DNA of 29,575 nucleotides from SIG351 sp045627045 (GTDB lineage: Bacteria > Bacillota > Clostridia > HGM11327): contig JAZQMY010000059.1 of the NCBI GenBank assembly GCA_045627045.1, positions 1-29,575 on the forward strand. Direction: 5' to 3'. The position numbers and the translations under genes are program-made. Below the pieces are notes generated by a model, which saw nothing but the letters and a program-made list of their open reading frames with translations, was not told where the DNA came from and searched no databases. The stretch's first letter is position 1. Every line of letters begins with the position of its first letter. Below, one piece after another: positions 16,461 through 25,800 of the stretch.

Positions 16461-16473
16461 TAAGTGAAATACC

Positions 16474-16515
16474 CGGGGTTTTCCGCCGCATAATCTGTGG
16501 TGGATGCCCCTTTTT
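16474..16515 (+). terminator. Intrinsic terminator after the GH95 gene
   Basis: GGGG (16474-16477) pairs with CCCC (16506-16509) and inside it CCGCCGC pairs with GTGGTGG (two G-T wobbles), followed by TTTTTCT. It lies 14 bases past the stop. Confidence 0.85.
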
Positions 16516-16562
16516 CTGTAAAATTCAGGCAGAAGAAAACACCTTTTTTTACAAAAAATGTA

Positions 16563-16591
16563 TTGACTTAAGCATTGATTTGTGATACAAT
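16563..16591 (+). promoter_or_regulatory. Sigma-A promoter of the ABC transporter operon
   Basis: TTGACT (16563-16568), 17-base spacer, TACAAT (16586-16591) with an extended TG before the -10. Transcription would begin near 16598, giving a ~96-base leader. Confidence 0.88.
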
Positions 16592-16650
16592 ACTACCGCT
16601 CTAAAATTGGGCGACAGAGCTTTGAAAGCTTTGCCAAAGATCGTAAAACA

Positions 16651-16693
16651 GGAAAGGAGAAATTCCGTTAAATAAACGGGATCATAATGCTTT
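16651..16693 (+). promoter_or_regulatory. Displaced Shine-Dalgarno and hairpin before first ABC gene
   Basis: The only strong ribosome site, AAAGGAG (16653-16659), is 34 bases from the ATG at 16694. In between lies a small hairpin, CCGTT pairing with AACGG (about 16664-16678). An in-frame TAA at 16685-16687 rules out an earlier start. A ten-codon frame from a non-standard ATT after this site would end in TGA overlapping the ATG, so coupling is conceivable. Confidence 0.4.
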
Positions 16694-19018
16694 ATGATGG
16701 ATGAAGAACTCTTCTCGCCTTATGTTGTTGACATATTGGTTAGAGAAGGCGTGAGACCTGAAAATGTGCTGTTGACAGCTTGTTGCGACAGGTCACTTGA
16801 TGAGGAGTTCGAAGATACCTATGTTTTTCTCAGCATTGACAGAGTAAGTTTCCTTACGGTAGAATACGAAAAAACCGTATCAAAGGTATACGGTGGTTTT
16901 ATTTCTCCCAAAAAGGGAAAGAAGACGGAGTCGAAAGAAAAAGTTCTTTGCAGGGAAAAAAGATATCTTGAATACAGACTCAGCGATATCAAAGAAATGA
17001 GACTTGTCAATCTCGTTGCATCCGGTGTGGTTTACATCAGGTTTGAGGACGAGAAGAAGGAAGTCAAGGCTATTGCGGCATACACAAATGCCTGCGTAGG
17101 AGAAATCGCAAAGATTTCAAGAGCTATCCAGAAGATAAAAGAAAAGGGTGCTCTCAATATTGCGGAGTTCAAAGACAAGGATGATGAAGAATTCTGTCCT
17201 AAATGCGGCAGAAGATATGTAAATAAGCAGAGAAAGGTCTGCCCGAAGTGTGCAAACAGAAAATCAACGTTTGCAAGACTTCTCAGGATGATGCCTAAGT
17301 ATAAGAAAGAGCTCTGGGTAGCAATATTCATGAGACTTATTGCTTCGGCGTGCAGCCTTATTATGCCGTACTTCCTCGGTGTCATTCTCTTCGATAAGGG
17401 ATTGAATCCGGACAGCGGCTTCTGGTACGGAAAAATCGGTCTGATAGTCCTTATTATTTTCGGAATATATGTTATGTGGACGATCGTCGGTGCCGTACAG
17501 AATATAGCCATGACACGATTGTCGCAAAACATGGTATTCGACCTTAAAATGGATATTTTCAAGGCATTCCAGTCAATGTCAATGGGCTTCTTCACAAGAA
17601 ACCGAATCGGTTCTACAATGAACTACATAAACAGCGACTCGGGTTCCATTGCAAACTTCTTTGTAAGCGGTATTCCTTATGCGGTCAACGCGATAATATC
17701 GTTCGTGGGCGGCTTCGTAATGCTCTATTTACTTAACTGGCGAGTTCTTTTCCTTGCGGCAATTCCTGCATTCGTAATCTTTGTTGTACTCAAGTCAACA
17801 AAGAAATACATGTGGAGAATGTACCAGAAGTCATGGGCAATCGGCTCAAAAATTACTTCAACTGTCAGCGACTGTCTGAGAGGTGTTAAGGTCGTTAAGG
17901 CTTTCGGTAAGGAAAAAGACGAAATTTCAAGATTCGATAAGGTCAATAAGAAGTGCTTTGATGTAAACTACAGGATGTGGAACGTAATCACACTTCTCAG
18001 CCCTATCTACAGTCTTGTTATCAGCCTTGTTACGTACGGCATCTGGATCATATGCGGCTTACAGATCGTAAACGGCAACACACTTATGTCTTACGGTATT
18101 CTCGCAAGTACACTCTCTTATTTCAGCATGATGCTTTCTCCTGTTGAATCATTCTCAAGCTTTATGGAATGGTGGAGAAACGCTATGAATGCCGCACAGA
18201 GAATGTATGACCTCATTGATATTGATCCTGACGTCAAGGAATCAAAAACTCCTGTCGTTATGAACAAGGTCAGAGGTGACATCGACATTGCGAACGTTAC
18301 ATTCGGCTATGAGCCTAACAGAGCAATTCTCAAGGATATCAATGTTAATATCAAGGCAGGTGAGATGATAGGTATCGTAGGTCACTCCGGTGCCGGTAAG
18401 TCAACACTTATCAATCTTATCACAAGAATGTACGATGCCGATGAAGGCTCTATCAGCATTGACGGATATAACGTAAAGGATATTTCAATCAGAACACTCC
18501 GTAACAACATTGCACTCGTTACGCAGGATACATACATCTTCCAGGGTACTGTTCTTGAAAACATTGCTTACGGCAGACCTGATGCATCAAGAGAAGAGGT
18601 TATCGCAGCAGCAAAGATCGCAAGATGTCATGACTTCATTGAAGCAATGCCTGAAGGCTACGATACAATGGTCGGTGCCGGTTACAGAAGTATGTCCGGC
18701 GGTGAGAGACAGAGAGTTTCCATTGCACGCGCAATTCTCATAAATCCGAGAATTCTTATTCTTGACGAGGCTACAGCGGCACTTGATACAGAAACAGAAA
18801 TGAGCATTCAGGATGCTCTGGACAGTCTTACTGAAGGCAGAACAACGCTTGCTATTGCACACAGACTTTCCACGTTGCGTAATGCCGACAGACTTGTTGT
18901 TATTGAAGACGGTGAGATCTGCGAGCAGGGTACTCATGCAGAGCTTATCAAGATGAAGGGCGTTTATTATGGCCTGATGCTCAAGCAGGCTGAAGCACTC
19001 AAGACAAAGGGTGTCTGA
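16694..19018 (+). CDS. ABC exporter half-transporter with N-terminal zinc-ribbon domain (subunit 1)
   Basis: 774 residues. The first ~155 form a soluble beta-rich domain, possibly PH-like (LSIDRVSFLTVEYEK and SGVVYIRFEDEKKEV). It is followed by a four-cysteine zinc ribbon (Cys168, Cys171, Cys183, Cys186: CPKCGRRY and CPKCANR). Six membrane segments follow (~205-480) in the type I exporter fold. The nucleotide-binding domain has Walker A GHSGAGKS (563-570), a signature MSGGE (667-671, Met for the usual Leu), Walker B ILILDEAT (687-694) and H-loop His723, so it should be an active ATPase. It probably pairs with the second transporter 600 bases downstream. The soluble front is not usual in such exporters. 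Substrate unknown. Confidence 0.9.
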   Translation: MMDEELFSPYVVDILVREGVRPENVLLTACCDRSLDEEFEDTYVFLSIDRVSFLTVEYEKTVSKVYGGFISPKKGKKTESKEKVLCREKRYLEYRLSDIKEMRLVNLVASGVVYIRFEDEKKEVKAIAAYTNACVGEIAKISRAIQKIKEKGALNIAEFKDKDDEEFCPKCGRRYVNKQRKVCPKCANRKSTFARLLRMMPKYKKELWVAIFMRLIASACSLIMPYFLGVILFDKGLNPDSGFWYGKIGLIVLIIFGIYVMWTIVGAVQNIAMTRLSQNMVFDLKMDIFKAFQSMSMGFFTRNRIGSTMNYINSDSGSIANFFVSGIPYAVNAIISFVGGFVMLYLLNWRVLFLAAIPAFVIFVVLKSTKKYMWRMYQKSWAIGSKITSTVSDCLRGVKVVKAFGKEKDEISRFDKVNKKCFDVNYRMWNVITLLSPIYSLVISLVTYGIWIICGLQIVNGNTLMSYGILASTLSYFSMMLSPVESFSSFMEWWRNAMNAAQRMYDLIDIDPDVKESKTPVVMNKVRGDIDIANVTFGYEPNRAILKDINVNIKAGEMIGIVGHSGAGKSTLINLITRMYDADEGSISIDGYNVKDISIRTLRNNIALVTQDTYIFQGTVLENIAYGRPDASREEVIAAAKIARCHDFIEAMPEGYDTMVGAGYRSMSGGERQRVSIARAILINPRILILDEATAALDTETEMSIQDALDSLTEGRTTLAIAHRLSTLRNADRLVVIEDGEICEQGTHAELIKMKGVYYGLMLKQAEALKTKGV

Positions 19019-19043
19019 TAAAATTGAAGAGAGGTAAATCATT

Positions 19044-19598
19044 ATGAGTGAAAATATATTGGACTCCGTTGAGATAGAATTTATCGAACCGGGAGAAGCA
19101 GAATTCAACCTTACAGAGAGCCATTTGCTGACTCTCGATTTCAAGGGCACACATTATCCGTGCGTTCAGCTGCACAGATCATTTCCGTTCACAAATCCTA
19201 ATATGTATATTTCAGTAAGAGATGACGATGACAGCGATAAGGATAAGGTAAGAGAAATCGGTAACGAAAAGAAGAAGGAAGTCGGAATGATAAGAAATCT
19301 CGATGCATTCGACGAGAAGACAAGAGCTCTTCTTGAAAAGTTCCTTGAATTACGTTATTTTACTCCGAACATCACAAAGATAGAATCCATCAAGGAAGAA
19401 TTCGGTTACAGATACTGGACCGTTCAGACAGATAAGGGCCCCTGCAAGTTCACAACAACACTTTCAAGAGGTACTGTTCAGAATCTTGCTTCAAGCGACA
19501 AGGTAATGATCTATGACGTTGACGGTAACAGATTCAAAATCGATAAATTCTCTGAAGTTGATTCAAAGCTCAAAAAACAGATAGAAATGTTCCTGTAA
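19044..19598 (+). CDS. DUF1854 family protein
   Basis: 184 residues, soluble. The C-terminal half carries the DUF1854 pattern: EVGMIRNLDAFDEKTRALLE, RYFTPNITKIESIKEEFGYRYW, TDKGPCKFTTTLSRG and DVDGNRFKIDKFSEVD. The function of this family is unknown. From memory, DUF1854 genes accompany ABC transporters in several phyla, some near cyanophycin genes; no cyanophycin gene is present here. GAGAGG precedes the ATG. It sits between the two half-transporter genes with gaps of 25 and 28 bases, so it is almost certainly made with them and may be a regulatory or cytosolic partner. Confidence 0.87.
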   Translation: MSENILDSVEIEFIEPGEAEFNLTESHLLTLDFKGTHYPCVQLHRSFPFTNPNMYISVRDDDDSDKDKVREIGNEKKKEVGMIRNLDAFDEKTRALLEKFLELRYFTPNITKIESIKEEFGYRYWTVQTDKGPCKFTTTLSRGTVQNLASSDKVMIYDVDGNRFKIDKFSEVDSKLKKQIEMFL

Positions 19599-19626
19599 TA
19601 CTTATTGCGAAAGGAAATTAAAAGTA

Positions 19627-21858
19627 ATGAAACTGGATTTTGAATTGCCCGAAGCAACCAAAATGAAAGTTCTGAATTCCTTGATGACCGACATTTTCTA
19701 CTGCATTCCTCTCGGAATGGACGTGGCGGGCTTCAAGCATCAGGACAGCTGGTTTGTTGTAGGACAGGATAAATGGCTTACCGTTCAGGAAGGTGAGATC
19801 GAAAGGGTAGAGTATATAAAGGACTGTAAAGACTTTATGCTCAAGCCGATGGTCGGTAACTCTTTCGTCAAGTGTACGGTAAACGGCGTTGTAACGATGA
19901 TAGCAAGATTCTCAATGACCGAAGTTGTCAGATTCGGCTATATCGTTCAGATCCTCAATCAGATGACACAGAACCTTACTGTTAAGGTTTACAATAACGA
20001 CAGAGAAAGAACATGTAATAAGTGCGGACGAATCCTTATTCGAGGCACCAATCTCTGCCCGAAGTGCAGTAAGAAGACGGAATCAATCAAGCAGATATTC
20101 ATAATTGCAAAGAAATTTTATATCTTCCTTGTACTTTCTTCGATCGCCTGTCTCATTCAGACATATCTTTCTTTGAAGGAAGTTGACTTCTATCAGAAGA
20201 TAGTTGATGAGTGCTTTGGTGCAAATCCTGCCGGAACAGAAGTGTTCTTCAAGTACATGGGAATAGTTATTGCTCTCGGTCTTGCAGGATTCGGATTGGG
20301 TATTCTCGTTGCATTCACAGAGAATAACTTCACACAGAGACTTGTTGCAAAACTCAGAAAAGAGATTTTTGATAAGGTACAGAGTCTTTCTGTAAGCTAT
20401 ATCGACACGGCAAGCCCGGGTGATATCATGAACAGAACGTTCTCAGATACTTCTGAAATCAACTCTTTCCTCAAAACCGTTACAGTAACATTGTTCAAAA
20501 CAGTGTTTATGTTCATCCTTTCAACTTACCTGTTGCTGAAGATGAACTGGAAGCTTGCTTTGATCATCATCCTTCCGGCACCGCTTGCAATTTACGTTCA
20601 GCAGTATGTTTGGAATAAATGCATGAGCGTCGTATTCAAACAGCTGCGTGTAGCAAACGATAAGTCGAATTCCTATCTCCACGATGTAATTAACGGTATC
20701 AAGGTTGTAAAGGTATTCGGTGCGGAAAGCAAGGTAACAAAGAATTTCCGTAAGTATGCAAGAAACGTTGCTGATCATGCAATCAAGGGACAGACTATTG
20801 CCGAGTGGATCGGACCTCTTTCGGTCATTATCCTTTACATTGGTCAGTACCTGATTTACTTCTTCGGATGTAAAGCTATTGTAGGCAATACGATGACACT
20901 CGGTGAGCTCGTTGCATTCAACACAATCATTCAGAAGTTCTATGGCCCTGTCGGTTCTCTCATGACTTTGCCGAGACAGATTGCAAACTCACTCATTTCA
21001 GTACAGCGTGTATATGAAATTCTTAACCAGGTTCCTGAAATCGGAGACGGTGTTCAGAGTGAAGACCACAAGATCAACGGTGAAATCGTATTTGAAAACG
21101 TAAGCTTCGGTTATAACTCATACGATCACGTTCTTAACGATATCAACTTCAAGGTTGAGAAGGGCGAAATGATAGGTCTTGTAGGCAGATCCGGTTCTGG
21201 TAAGAGTACACTCACAAACCTCGTCTGCAGATTCTACGATGTTAACGAAGGTAGCATCATGATCGACGGTGTTGATATCAGAAATATCCGTAAGGAATCT
21301 CTTACAAGCCAGATCGGCGTCGTTCTTCAGGAAAACTTCCTTTTCAGCGGCCCTCTCTTTGAGAACCTGAGATATTCAAAGCCTGATGCAACATATGAAG
21401 AAGTAATCAGAGCCGCAAAGATCGCAAATGCTCATGAATTCATAATCAATCTTCCCGACGGTTATGATACGTGGGTAGCTGAAGGCGGAAGCAACTTCTC
21501 CGGCGGTGAAAAGCAGAGAATCGCCATTGCAAGAGCTATTCTTTCTGATCCTGCAATTCTTATTCTCGATGAAGCTACATCAGCTCTCGACGTTGATACA
21601 GAGGCACAGATTCAGGAAGCTCTCCAGAGACTTATCGAAGGCAGAACAACATTCGCTATTGCTCACAGACTTTCAACCCTCAAAAACGCAAACAGACTTT
21701 TCGTTATGGATAAGGGTAAGATCGTTGAAATGGGCACACATGATGAGCTTCTCAAGAAGAAGGGTATTTATTACTCTCTCGTTATGGCTCAGAGAACAAT
21801 GGCAAAGAGAAAGGGCAAGACGGATACTGTATCCGAGATCCTTTCAAACAACAACTGA
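19627..21858 (+). CDS. ABC exporter half-transporter with N-terminal zinc-ribbon domain (subunit 2)
   Basis: 743 residues with the same plan as its partner. A soluble ~120-residue front (SWFVVGQDKWLTVQEGEIER) is followed by a zinc ribbon (Cys130, Cys133, Cys144, Cys147), six membrane segments (~160-450) and a nucleotide-binding domain. Walker A is GRSGSGKS (520-527), signature FSGGE, Walker B ILILDEAT (~645-652), H-loop His in IAHRLSTL. The signature and Walker boxes are intact in both subunits, so an active heterodimer, or two homodimers, are both possible. AAAGGA precedes the ATG. The resemblance of the two fronts suggests an old duplication of the whole gene. Confidence 0.9.
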   Translation: MKLDFELPEATKMKVLNSLMTDIFYCIPLGMDVAGFKHQDSWFVVGQDKWLTVQEGEIERVEYIKDCKDFMLKPMVGNSFVKCTVNGVVTMIARFSMTEVVRFGYIVQILNQMTQNLTVKVYNNDRERTCNKCGRILIRGTNLCPKCSKKTESIKQIFIIAKKFYIFLVLSSIACLIQTYLSLKEVDFYQKIVDECFGANPAGTEVFFKYMGIVIALGLAGFGLGILVAFTENNFTQRLVAKLRKEIFDKVQSLSVSYIDTASPGDIMNRTFSDTSEINSFLKTVTVTLFKTVFMFILSTYLLLKMNWKLALIIILPAPLAIYVQQYVWNKCMSVVFKQLRVANDKSNSYLHDVINGIKVVKVFGAESKVTKNFRKYARNVADHAIKGQTIAEWIGPLSVIILYIGQYLIYFFGCKAIVGNTMTLGELVAFNTIIQKFYGPVGSLMTLPRQIANSLISVQRVYEILNQVPEIGDGVQSEDHKINGEIVFENVSFGYNSYDHVLNDINFKVEKGEMIGLVGRSGSGKSTLTNLVCRFYDVNEGSIMIDGVDIRNIRKESLTSQIGVVLQENFLFSGPLFENLRYSKPDATYEEVIRAAKIANAHEFIINLPDGYDTWVAEGGSNFSGGEKQRIAIARAILSDPAILILDEATSALDVDTEAQIQEALQRLIEGRTTFAIAHRLSTLKNANRLFVMDKGKIVEMGTHDELLKKKGIYYSLVMAQRTMAKRKGKTDTVSEILSNNN

Positions 21859-21866
21859 TAAATAAT

Positions 21867-22646
21867 ATGACTGAAAAACAAAGAAAAGCGGAACAGCTCG
21901 CAGCAAATCCCGATGAAGCTCTTCTCGGCAGAAGAATACTTGATCTTGATTCGATCTGCAGTAAAAGATATTCGCCTGTTTCAACACAGTTTCTCACTCC
22001 GGAGGAACAGGCGTATTGTGAAATGCTGTTTCACCTTCTTGAGTCAAGATGTATATTCGAAGGTGGCTACGAAGGCGCAGAGCGCTCAGTAGCCATTCTT
22101 TTTCCCGAAGAAAATTATTCTGACGAAGAATATTCACCTGTTTGTGCGATAAGAATAAAGAATACCGAAGGTCTTACACACAGAGATGTTCTCGGAGGAG
22201 TGCTTTCGCTCGGGATAAAGAGAGATACTCTCGGCGATATAGTGATAGGTGAAAAGGAAAGCTATTTATTTATAACTACTGATATGGCCGATTATGTAGC
22301 TTTGAACCTGACACGCATCGGCAGAAACAAAGTTTCGGCTCAAAGATGCCCGACTTCCGAAGTAATTCATCCTGAAATCAGAACAGAAGAAATCAAATCG
22401 ACTGTTGCATCGCTCAGGCTTGATTCCGTTCTTGCAGAGGGCTTCAGACTTTCAAGAGAAACTGCAAAGCAGGCAATATCAAGACAACTTGTTCAGATAA
22501 ATCACAGAACCGTCGAATCAGCATCACACAGCGTTAATGTAAGTGACGTAATTACTTTGCGCGGTAAGGGGAAAATAGTCCTTGACGAAGTGTCGGGAGA
22601 GAGCAGAAAAGGCCGCATCTGGGTAAAAATTCTCAAATATGTATGA
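21867..22646 (+). CDS. YlmH-type S4-domain RNA-binding protein
   Basis: 259 residues. The N-terminal ~180 residues match the YlmH-like fold (AILFPEE, TEGLTHRDVLGGVLSLGIKRDTLGDIVI). A C-terminal S4 RNA-binding domain starts at ~185 with RLDSVLAEGFRLSRETAKQAI and NVSDVITLRGKGKIVL. YlmH in B. subtilis has been linked to ribosome-associated quality control. Most Bacillota keep it next to divIVA and sepF in the division cluster; here it lies eight bases behind the ABC genes with no clear Shine-Dalgarno, so it may be translated by coupling. Confidence 0.9.
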   Translation: MTEKQRKAEQLAANPDEALLGRRILDLDSICSKRYSPVSTQFLTPEEQAYCEMLFHLLESRCIFEGGYEGAERSVAILFPEENYSDEEYSPVCAIRIKNTEGLTHRDVLGGVLSLGIKRDTLGDIVIGEKESYLFITTDMADYVALNLTRIGRNKVSAQRCPTSEVIHPEIRTEEIKSTVASLRLDSVLAEGFRLSRETAKQAISRQLVQINHRTVESASHSVNVSDVITLRGKGKIVLDEVSGESRKGRIWVKILKYV

Positions 22647-22684
22647 GTCTGACTTTACTGTATACCGTTTCACGATAAATTTCC

Positions 22685-22713
22685 TTGACATATTGTTCTA
22701 AACGTGCTATACT
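22685..22713 (+). promoter_or_regulatory. Sigma-A promoter of the PBP fusion gene
   Basis: TTGACA (22685-22690) is a perfect -35, followed after 17 bases by TATACT (22708-22713). Transcription would begin near 22720, leaving a ~110-base leader. No terminator was seen between the preceding stop (22646) and this promoter. Confidence 0.88.
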
Positions 22714-22830
22714 TATATACAATGGAATGATAAGGTATGCTGATAAAAGTGTATTTAATCCCGCAAAATTGTCGGAAAAGGCGTTTTGCAGCCATCTCAT
22801 ATTACTTAAAGAAAGGCTTGGGTAATAAAA

Positions 22831-25800
22831 TTGTCTGAACCAAATAATAACAACAAATCCTCCGAAAAGAAGTACAAGAGAGAAAATACTTCTGCGGCAG
22901 GAAGTGAAAATAAGAACGGCGGATTTTTCAGTAAGCTGAAAAACGAAACCGTAACTATTGCTAAGACTGCAGGAAAGGAAATTTCGGCGATATCTGTCGC
23001 CGCATGGAAAGCTGTCAAGAAAACAACAAAGACGGCAGTAAGTGAAACAAAAGAACTTTCCGGAAAAATCTGGTCTGATACCAAGAAATTTTCAAAAAAT
23101 GTCTGGTCCGAAACCAAAAAACTTTCATCAAAGGTCTGGAGCGGCGTAAAATCGGGCATATCCAAAGCTTTTACTGCCATAAAAGGCGCTGCAAAGAAAG
23201 TCGGTGTGGCAGCGGCAGGAGTGTTTGCTTCTGTCAAGAAAGCAGTAACAGGAAAGCAGATTACACCTGAGGAGAAAGCACAGAAGGAAGCCTTAAAAAA
23301 GGCTGAAGCTGAAAGAAAAGCACAGCTCAAGGCGGAAAAACAGGCTAAGAAGCAGGCTGAAAAGGAAGCTAAAAGGAAATCCAAAGAGGAAGCTGAAGCA
23401 AAGAAGAAAGAACAGATTGCAGCAGCTGCCGCAGTCGGAGTCGTTGCTGCAGGAGCTGCAGTCAGCACAGCCGTTGCTTCATCTAAATCTGAAAATAACG
23501 CAGAAACTGTCGGAGCAGAAGCACAGCCGGAAGTTGAATCAGAAGTACAGCCCGAGGATGAGACTGTTGTTGTTCCGCCTGTTGTAGGCTATGTTCAGCC
23601 GGCGCCGAAGGCAGAAACGGTAAAGAAACCGGCCAGCGAAGCTCCTTCCGAAAAAGCATCAGAACCGGAGTATGCAAATGCCGCATTTGTTCCGGAGAAT
23701 GATAATAACGATCTTTCCGAAACTATAGTAGCAGGTTCTGCGGCTGCCGGAGTAGTTGCAGCTGCCGGTAAGGCAAATAAGGCATCAGATCCTGCGTTGA
23801 TAAATTTCTCTGACAAGAGCAGACTCGTTCACAGGGAGCCGAAAATCAAGAAGACCAATGAGGAAGAACCTGTTAAGAAAGGAAATTCCATGTGGGTGAG
23901 AGACAGACGTCCTTTCTTCGGCGTTTCTATTGCCATTGCGGTTATCAGACTCTCAATCCTTCTTGTATGTCTTGTTGGCTTTGCGTGCCTTGGTCTCGGA
24001 CTCGGCGTTGTAAGAGCATATATTGCATCCGCACCTGAGCTCAGCGTTGAAAAAATCGAGAACAACGATCAGACATCTTACATCTATGACGGAGACGGCA
24101 ATCTCCTTATGGAATATTATAACCTTGAAAACAGAACATGGGCAAGCTACGATGAAATCCCTACCATGCTCAAGTATGCAGTAGTTGCCGCAGAGGATGA
24201 ATCCTTCTTTGAGCATTCGGGCTTCAATTTCAGACGAATCGTTGCTTCCGCTTTGAGTAACTTCACGAGCAGCTCTGTTTCCGGCGGTTCCACCCTCACG
24301 CAGCAGGTATTGAAGCTTACCTTGCTTACTTCACAACAGACTTATAAACGTAAAATTCAGGAAATCTATCTTGCATATCAGCTTGAAAAGCAGTATTCTA
24401 AAGAAGATATTCTTGAGTGGTATATGAATATCATGCCTATGGGCGGCCTCCTTTACGGCGTAAAAGCTGCTGCAGAGGACTATTTCGATAAAGAACTCGA
24501 TGAGCTTACGCTTCAGGAATGTGCGGTGCTTGCAGGTATGACCAATGCTCCGACACTATATAACCCTCGTCTTTGCATGAAATCAGAGGAAGACGGTGGC
24601 TTTGGAGAAAAAGGCAGAACAAGACTTTATGCGAGGGCGAATTACGTTCTTACGCAGATGTATGCTGTCGGTTTCATCACACAGGAAGAATACGAAGCAA
24701 ACCTTTTTGACGTAACAGACATTGAATCGGATCAGATTCTTGTAACAAGCGCATCCAAAACTTACACTTATGAACATAAGTACTACGTTGAGTACGTACT
24801 CAGCGAGCTTGTTGAAAGACTCATGGAAGTTAATAACTGGAGCGGCACAACAGGTCAGGAGCAGGCTTACTCTCTTATCCGTTCAGGCGGTCTCAAGATT
24901 TATACCGCTCTTGATGTTGATCTTCAGACAAGAGTTGAGGATACGGTTTATAATTTTGAAAAGTGGCCTACGCTTTCAGATCCTACCAAGTATGTAACAT
25001 CTGCCGGCGTCATTCAGCCACAGTGTGCCGTAATTGCCATCGACAATAAGACCGGTTATCTTGCCGCGATCGTAGGCGGCAGAACAGAGCCTACCGCAAG
25101 ACTTCAGCTTAACAGAGCTTATCAGTCAATCCTTGCACTCGGTTCTTCAATCAAGCCTATGTCGGTTTACGCACCGGCTCTTGATCAGGGCAAGATGAGC
25201 AACATGGTTATCGAGAATATCCCGGCTTCTATTTCAGGATGGGTTTCACCGACGGGATATCCTAGAAACTCTGATAATATTTATTACGGACCTACCGTAA
25301 TTTCATACGCACTTGTCAAGTCAATGAATATTCCGACAGTTAGAATTCTTATGACAAGACTCGGCGTTTCAACATCTTACAGCTATCTGAAGTCATTGAA
25401 CTTCTCTGAAGATGCTCTTTCAATGAGCCCTTCAGCTCTTGCACTCGGTTCAACAGGTGGCTACCTTATCGATTCAGTATCAGCGTTTGCTTCGCTTGCT
25501 AATGACGGTGTATACAGAGAACCTCTCAGTATCCTTCAGATCGTGGATAAGAACGGAAATACTGTTTTCAGCATTGAAAATCAGCTCTACAGAAAAGTAT
25601 TCAAGTCTTCAACTGTTTACATTATTTCTTCATGGCTCCACAGGGCAGTTACACAGCCTGAAGCCGCAATTACGATTTCTCTTGAGAATGAAGAGATAGA
25701 AGTTGCAGGCAAGACTGGTACTAACGAAAGCGGAAGAGGTATCGGCTTTATCGGTTATTCGCATTATTATACCTGCGGTCTCTGGATCGGCCACGATGAC

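Noticed and set aside
17032..17595. 187-codon antisense frame inside the first ABC gene
   Set aside because: Composition is that of a shadow frame; the plus strand carries a coherent zinc ribbon and membrane helices.
22762..22791. GCAAAA/TTTTGC hairpin in the leader of the PBP gene
   Set aside because: Only six base pairs, a long loop and no T-run; could be chance in an AT-rich leader.
22806..23468. 220-codon antisense frame under the PBP N-terminus
   Set aside because: It mirrors the Lys/Ala/Glu-rich coding sequence, giving a Phe/Ala/Ser-rich product with no domain look. The plus strand frame carries clear protein features and a promoter.
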